Below the pieces are notes generated by a model. That model saw only the letters and a program-made list of their open reading frames with translations, had not been told where the DNA came from and searched no databases. A stretch of DNA of 7,468 bases, from the NCBI GenBank assembly GCA_902461995.1, contig CABQAA010000099.1, forward strand, positions 1 to 7,468, given 5' to 3'. This document shows positions 4,848 to 7,468 of this stretch, one piece after another. The stretch comes from an uncultured Oscillospiraceae bacterium. GTDB taxonomy: Bacteria; Bacillota; Clostridia; Oscillospirales; Acutalibacteraceae. Each line of letters begins with the position of its first letter. Position 1 is the stretch's first letter. The translations under genes were made by a program, and so were the position numbers.

Positions 4848-6317
4848 TTAAGCGGCGGTCCCGGCCGTATCAGACGAAGAATCATCCGACGAGGCGGCGG
4901 AGAAAGTGATCCAGCCGTCCCCTTTGTTCATGGCTTCACGGCAGGCAGTGAGGCCGTCCCCCACCAGTTTCATTGTCCGGTCATAGGATCGGTTCGCATA
5001 GGTCAGATCGACGTCCGGGATGCCGAAGGCGGATCCCCAGTTATCCACCGATTTGTCAAGCGGCACGACCTTGTAATTGAGCCCGTTGACGGAGGCGCTG
5101 TCTTTATAGCGGTAAGACCAGGTGGGGAGCACCTCGATACCCGTCAGCTTGACCACGCCGTCGCTGTATTTGGTAAACGTGGTTTGGAATAGCAGGCCGT
5201 CTTCGGTGTGGCCGTTGTCGTTGCAGTCGGTTACGTGCTGGTCCCACTTGGCGTCGTTGTAGCGGTTGGCGACATCGGGGATGGGGCAGCTCACGTGGTC
5301 TTGGAAATTGCGGCTGTTGGACCGGTTGCCGCCGTACATCGATTCGATCACCTGATTCGAGAGGAAATTGCCCATCGAATACAGACAGACCATCTGATTG
5401 CCGTTGTCCGAGGTGATCAGCTCGAGCGGCTGAATCTTATGGGGATGTCCGCCGATGGTGACATCTACCCCGAGCTCACACATTTTTTGGGCGATAGCGG
5501 TTTGATATTTGTTCGGCTTCAGGAAATACTCATAGCCCCAGTGGATATACAGCACGATCGCCTCGGCCCCATCCGCCTTCATATCGGCGATCTGCTTCTG
5601 CATATCGGTGTAGAACAGTTCCAGGTTCGCGTCGCTGAAGCGGTTCATGAGGGAGGAGGCGGAGGTATCCTGCCCATAGGTGTAGTTGACCATACCGACT
5701 TTGATGCCGTTCACGTCTTTGACCAGATACCGCTTGTCCGAAACCGCGCCGCGGGTGCCGATATAGTCCATACCGTTTTCCGTGAGGACGTCCCTGGTGG
5801 TGATATATCCTTGGGAACCGGCATCCCCCGCGTGGTTGTTCGCCAGCAGACCGAGAGTGTACCCCGCACCCGACACGGCCGTGATCAGGGAAGGGGGAAT
5901 GCGGAATTGCATTTCCGGGGTTTCAAACCCGGAACGGGAGATCGCCAGCTCCACATTGATCGCCGCGTAATCCATTTTTTTGACATATGGGGAGACCAGC
6001 GCGAACATACCCGCAAAATCATAGCTTTTGTCCGCCTGGCGGGCGGCCAGCAGAACTGGCTTGTGGATCAGGATGTCTCCGGAATTCCCGATGGTCGCCG
6101 TGGCGACCGGAACAGGACCGGGCGGATCGGTGGGGGCGGCGGAGACATCGCTTCCGGTTCCATCGGAGGAAGGGGCCGGCCCGACAGCGGGCTGGCGGCG
6201 GATGAACGACACAAGACCGACCGTGACCAGGACGAGACCCAGGCATAAGCCGACCGACAGCACCCCTACGAGTATTTTCCGCCGTCTCCGGCTCTTGCGC
6301 GACCGTTTGACCGCCAT
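4848..6317 (-). CDS. CapA/PgsA family protein with N-terminal membrane anchor (PGA_cap metallophosphatase fold)
   Basis: The 489-residue protein begins with a very basic stretch (KRSRKSRRRRK) and one membrane segment near residues 15-39, with no lipobox, so it is probably anchored with its body outside the cell. A proline-, serine- and threonine-rich linker follows (about 42-72). The PGA_cap domain shows GDILIH (80-85), NVE (121-123), NNHAGD (160-165), HWGYEY (259-264), GGHPHK (289-294) and YSMGNF (313-318), matching the metal-ligand pattern of the calcineurin-like fold. Residues 340-470 are a less conserved C-terminal region, and the last residues are rich in Ser, Asp and Ala. The founding members take part in poly-gamma-glutamate capsule synthesis, but no capB, capC or capE relative is present, so that role should not be assumed. 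The ATG at 6317 has AGGATGGTGG just upstream. An earlier in-frame ATG at 6410 lies inside the -10 box and is excluded. Confidence 0.88.
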   Translation of the reverse strand: MAVKRSRKSRRRRKILVGVLSVGLCLGLVLVTVGLVSFIRRQPAVGPAPSSDGTGSDVSAAPTDPPGPVPVATATIGNSGDILIHKPVLLAARQADKSYDFAGMFALVSPYVKKMDYAAINVELAISRSGFETPEMQFRIPPSLITAVSGAGYTLGLLANNHAGDAGSQGYITTRDVLTENGMDYIGTRGAVSDKRYLVKDVNGIKVGMVNYTYGQDTSASSLMNRFSDANLELFYTDMQKQIADMKADGAEAIVLYIHWGYEYFLKPNKYQTAIAQKMCELGVDVTIGGHPHKIQPLELITSDNGNQMVCLYSMGNFLSNQVIESMYGGNRSNSRNFQDHVSCPIPDVANRYNDAKWDQHVTDCNDNGHTEDGLLFQTTFTKYSDGVVKLTGIEVLPTWSYRYKDSASVNGLNYKVVPLDKSVDNWGSAFGIPDVDLTYANRSYDRTMKLVGDGLTACREAMNKGDGWITFSAASSDDSSSDTAGTAA

Positions 6318-6408
6318 GCAACCACCATCCTGTTTTTCTGAATTCCATCCAGTAGTATGCCGCGAAGGGCGGGGTCTGATTCCCACGGCTCCGGGACTTT
6401 TCCTGCCC

Positions 6409-6438
6409 ATTGTACAATACCCGGGCGGAAACTGTCAA
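6409..6438 (-). promoter_or_regulatory. Sigma-A promoter for the CapA-like gene
   Basis: Read leftward, a perfect -35 box TTGACA (6438 to 6433) and a -10 box TACAAT (6414 to 6409) are separated by 18 bases. Transcription would start near 6402, about 85 bases before the ATG at 6317. Confidence 0.72.
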
Positions 6439-6546
6439 TCCGTGCGGGGAATTTCTGAGAAAAGTTCCCGTTTTCTTAAGACATGCCGACCGCATCCGAC
6501 AGAAAATGGGGTGCCGCGTGTGGACGGGCGTCGACATGCGGAAGAA

Positions 6547-6575
6547 TTGGCAAATGCGCCGAAATTCACCATAAT
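6547..6575 (+). promoter_or_regulatory. Sigma-A promoter for the membrane-anchored protein gene
   Basis: The -35 box is TTGGCA (6547-6552) and the -10 box CATAAT (6570-6575), with a 17-base spacer; each box has five of six consensus bases. Transcription would start near 6582, about 60 bases before the ATG at 6642. Confidence 0.62.
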
Positions 6576-6641
6576 GTAAGAGGATTTCCATGCGGCAGTT
6601 TACGGTAAAGGGTGGTTTTACAAGAGGGGAGAGGTTGCCTT

Positions 6642-7457
6642 ATGACGAAGCGGGTCAAACGGACCTTGGGGTTCGGCATACCGGCCGTGTGTGTACTGCT
6701 GGCGGTGGCCTGCGTGCTGCTGGTTTGGCGGAACGGGCGGGTTACCAAAACGCGGTTTCGCGCCGACTATACCGATGCTGGATATCAGGCGGCGAAGGCG
6801 GCCGGACGGTATACGCCGGTTGCACTCCGGCATCCGGTCGGAGGCGCGGAACTGTCGATTGAGGAGATTTATGCCGATAAACGGAGCGTGTTGATCCGGT
6901 ATACGGTGACCGGCGGCGACAAGCCGCTGTCCGGGGACTCCTCGTCCTATCGGCTGGCGGACAAATGCCGCATCGAGATCGACGGGGCCGTATATGACAA
7001 GGCGGAACAGGCCCAGGAGGCCACGGGAAGCGAGAATGGCCGGTATGAAGCGGCGCTGCTGCTGTCGGCGGATGATCCGGAAGGGTTTTCTTTCAGCCGT
7101 TCGGCCCGACTTGTCCTGACGGTTGACGGCCTTCCGGACCAGCCCGAACCGGTGAAGCTGGAAACGACCTTTGAGGTGTATGAGGCCGCCAGCGAAGACA
7201 CAGACGTCTCCCGGAAAATCGATGGCCGGACCGTGCGGCTGAAAGCGATCGAGAAGGGCGCGGCCACGCTGACGTTCCGGTTTGATAAGGCGGCGGATGA
7301 GGGGCTGGAATCCATATCGCTGCGAAGCGGCAATCAGACGTTCCAGCCGGTCCAAATCCTCTACTCGGAAAGCCTCGTGCAGTTCCCTGCGCTGAAGGAG
7401 GGGGCTTCCTACACCGTCCAAGTGAACGGGCAAACGCTGTACGACGGCGTATATTGA
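6642..7457 (+). CDS. Membrane-anchored protein of unknown function, DUF4179-like ectodomain
   Basis: I do not recognise a named family with confidence. The 271-residue protein starts with a basic MTKRVKR, has one hydrophobic segment near residues 11-29 and no lipobox, so it is probably a signal-anchored protein with about 240 residues outside the cell. The exterior part is rich in beta-strand-like stretches: ELSIEEIYADKRSVLIRYTV (69-88), CRIEIDGAVYD (109-119), SARLVLTVDGL (154-164), VKLETTFEVYE (171-181), RTVRLKAIEKGAATLTFRF (196-214) and SYTVQVNGQTLYDG (256-269). The 'eeiyaDk..v.iryt' block resembles DUF4179-type ectodomains found on anti-sigma-like proteins, but the N-terminal anti-sigma part and any sigma factor gene are missing here. 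The ATG at 6642 has GGGGAGAGG about seven bases upstream, which is preferred over an in-frame GTG at 6612. It is divergent from the CapA-like gene. The stop TGA lies 11 bases before the window end. Confidence 0.75.
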   Translation: MTKRVKRTLGFGIPAVCVLLAVACVLLVWRNGRVTKTRFRADYTDAGYQAAKAAGRYTPVALRHPVGGAELSIEEIYADKRSVLIRYTVTGGDKPLSGDSSSYRLADKCRIEIDGAVYDKAEQAQEATGSENGRYEAALLLSADDPEGFSFSRSARLVLTVDGLPDQPEPVKLETTFEVYEAASEDTDVSRKIDGRTVRLKAIEKGAATLTFRFDKAADEGLESISLRSGNQTFQPVQILYSESLVQFPALKEGASYTVQVNGQTLYDGVY

Positions 7458-7468
7458 CAAAAACCCGG

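Larger units (their letters stand above)
6318..6641. other. Intergenic region between two divergent genes
   Basis: This 324-base stretch separates the CapA-like gene from the rightward gene at 6642 and holds both of their promoters. The CapA leader is about 85 bases (6402 to 6318); no known riboswitch was recognised in it. Between the two -35 boxes are GAAAAGTTCCCGTTTTC (6459-6475) and an imperfect inverted repeat, CCGCATCCGAC (6490-6500) with GTCGACATGCGG (6530-6541), either of which could be a regulator site. An ATG at 6590 with a modest AGAGGA upstream opens a frame that overlaps the downstream gene out of phase; its translation looks like a shadow, so it is not called as a gene. Confidence 0.55.

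Noticed and set aside
5208..6248. A 346-codon open frame on the plus strand opposite the CapA-like gene.
   Set aside because: It is antisense to a gene with intact family motifs, has a biased Gly/Asp/Val/His/Arg composition typical of an opposite-strand shadow in GC-rich DNA, and has no recognisable domain.
6318..6402. A possible riboswitch in the CapA-like leader (the stretch GGGAATCAGACCCCGCC recalls part of a cobalamin element).
   Set aside because: The rest of the cobalamin consensus, notably the AGCCAGGAGACC-like block and the GGTGAAAATCC segment, is absent and the leader is too short.
6590..6862. A 90-codon frame starting at an ATG in the leader of the membrane-anchored protein gene.
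   Set aside because: It overlaps the real gene out of phase and its sequence has no domain character. A regulatory upstream start remains possible but is not supported.
7454..7468. TTGACA followed by AAAAACCCGG at the right edge, resembling a -35 box or the left arm of a terminator.
   Set aside because: The window ends before a -10 box or a complementary arm could be seen.

Overview
This 7.5 kb window looks like chromosomal DNA from a GC-rich member of the Clostridia (Firmicutes), possibly an Oscillospirales-type gut anaerobe. That placement is inferred from the mix of protein families, the strong AGGAGG-like ribosome binding sites and the sigma-A-type promoters; nothing in the window proves it. 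No RNA gene, insertion sequence, CRISPR array or phage gene was seen.

Layout, left to right. (1) The 5' part of a leftward gene for a lipoprotein of the oligopeptide-binding (OppA/SBP_bac_5) type runs off the left edge. (2) A rightward TIM-barrel sugar phosphate isomerase/epimerase is transcribed divergently from it; the two promoters have abutting -35 boxes. (3) A leftward left-handed beta-helix protein resembles the acetyltransferase half of GlmU. It converges on gene 2, and the two coding regions overlap tail to tail by 40 bases. (4) A well-formed divergent promoter pair at 2061-2164 drives gene 3 leftward and a rightward three-gene run: CPBP-family membrane protease, tadA (tRNA adenosine deaminase), and a GT2 family membrane glycosyltransferase. 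(5) A perfect 18-bp hairpin with A and T tracts on its two sides ends that run and also the convergent leftward CapA/PgsA-family gene. (6) A second divergent promoter pair at 6409-6575 drives the CapA gene leftward and, rightward, a membrane-anchored protein of unknown function that resembles DUF4179-type ectodomains.

Several genes point to the cell envelope: a solute-binding lipoprotein, a membrane protease, a lipid-linked-sugar glycosyltransferase, a CapA-like metallophosphatase-fold protein, an anchored ectodomain and a GlmU-like acyltransferase. tadA is an essential translation gene carried in the middle run. The joint envelope role is an inference from families and position.

I did not find a convincing undescribed system; this reads as an ordinary, tightly packed housekeeping/envelope region. 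The points most worth checking are the GlmU-like protein that lacks the uridylyltransferase half but keeps four of the acetyltransferase active-site residues, the overlapping convergent gene ends with a terminator-like hairpin inside the neighbour's coding region, and the possible operators in the two divergent promoter regions.
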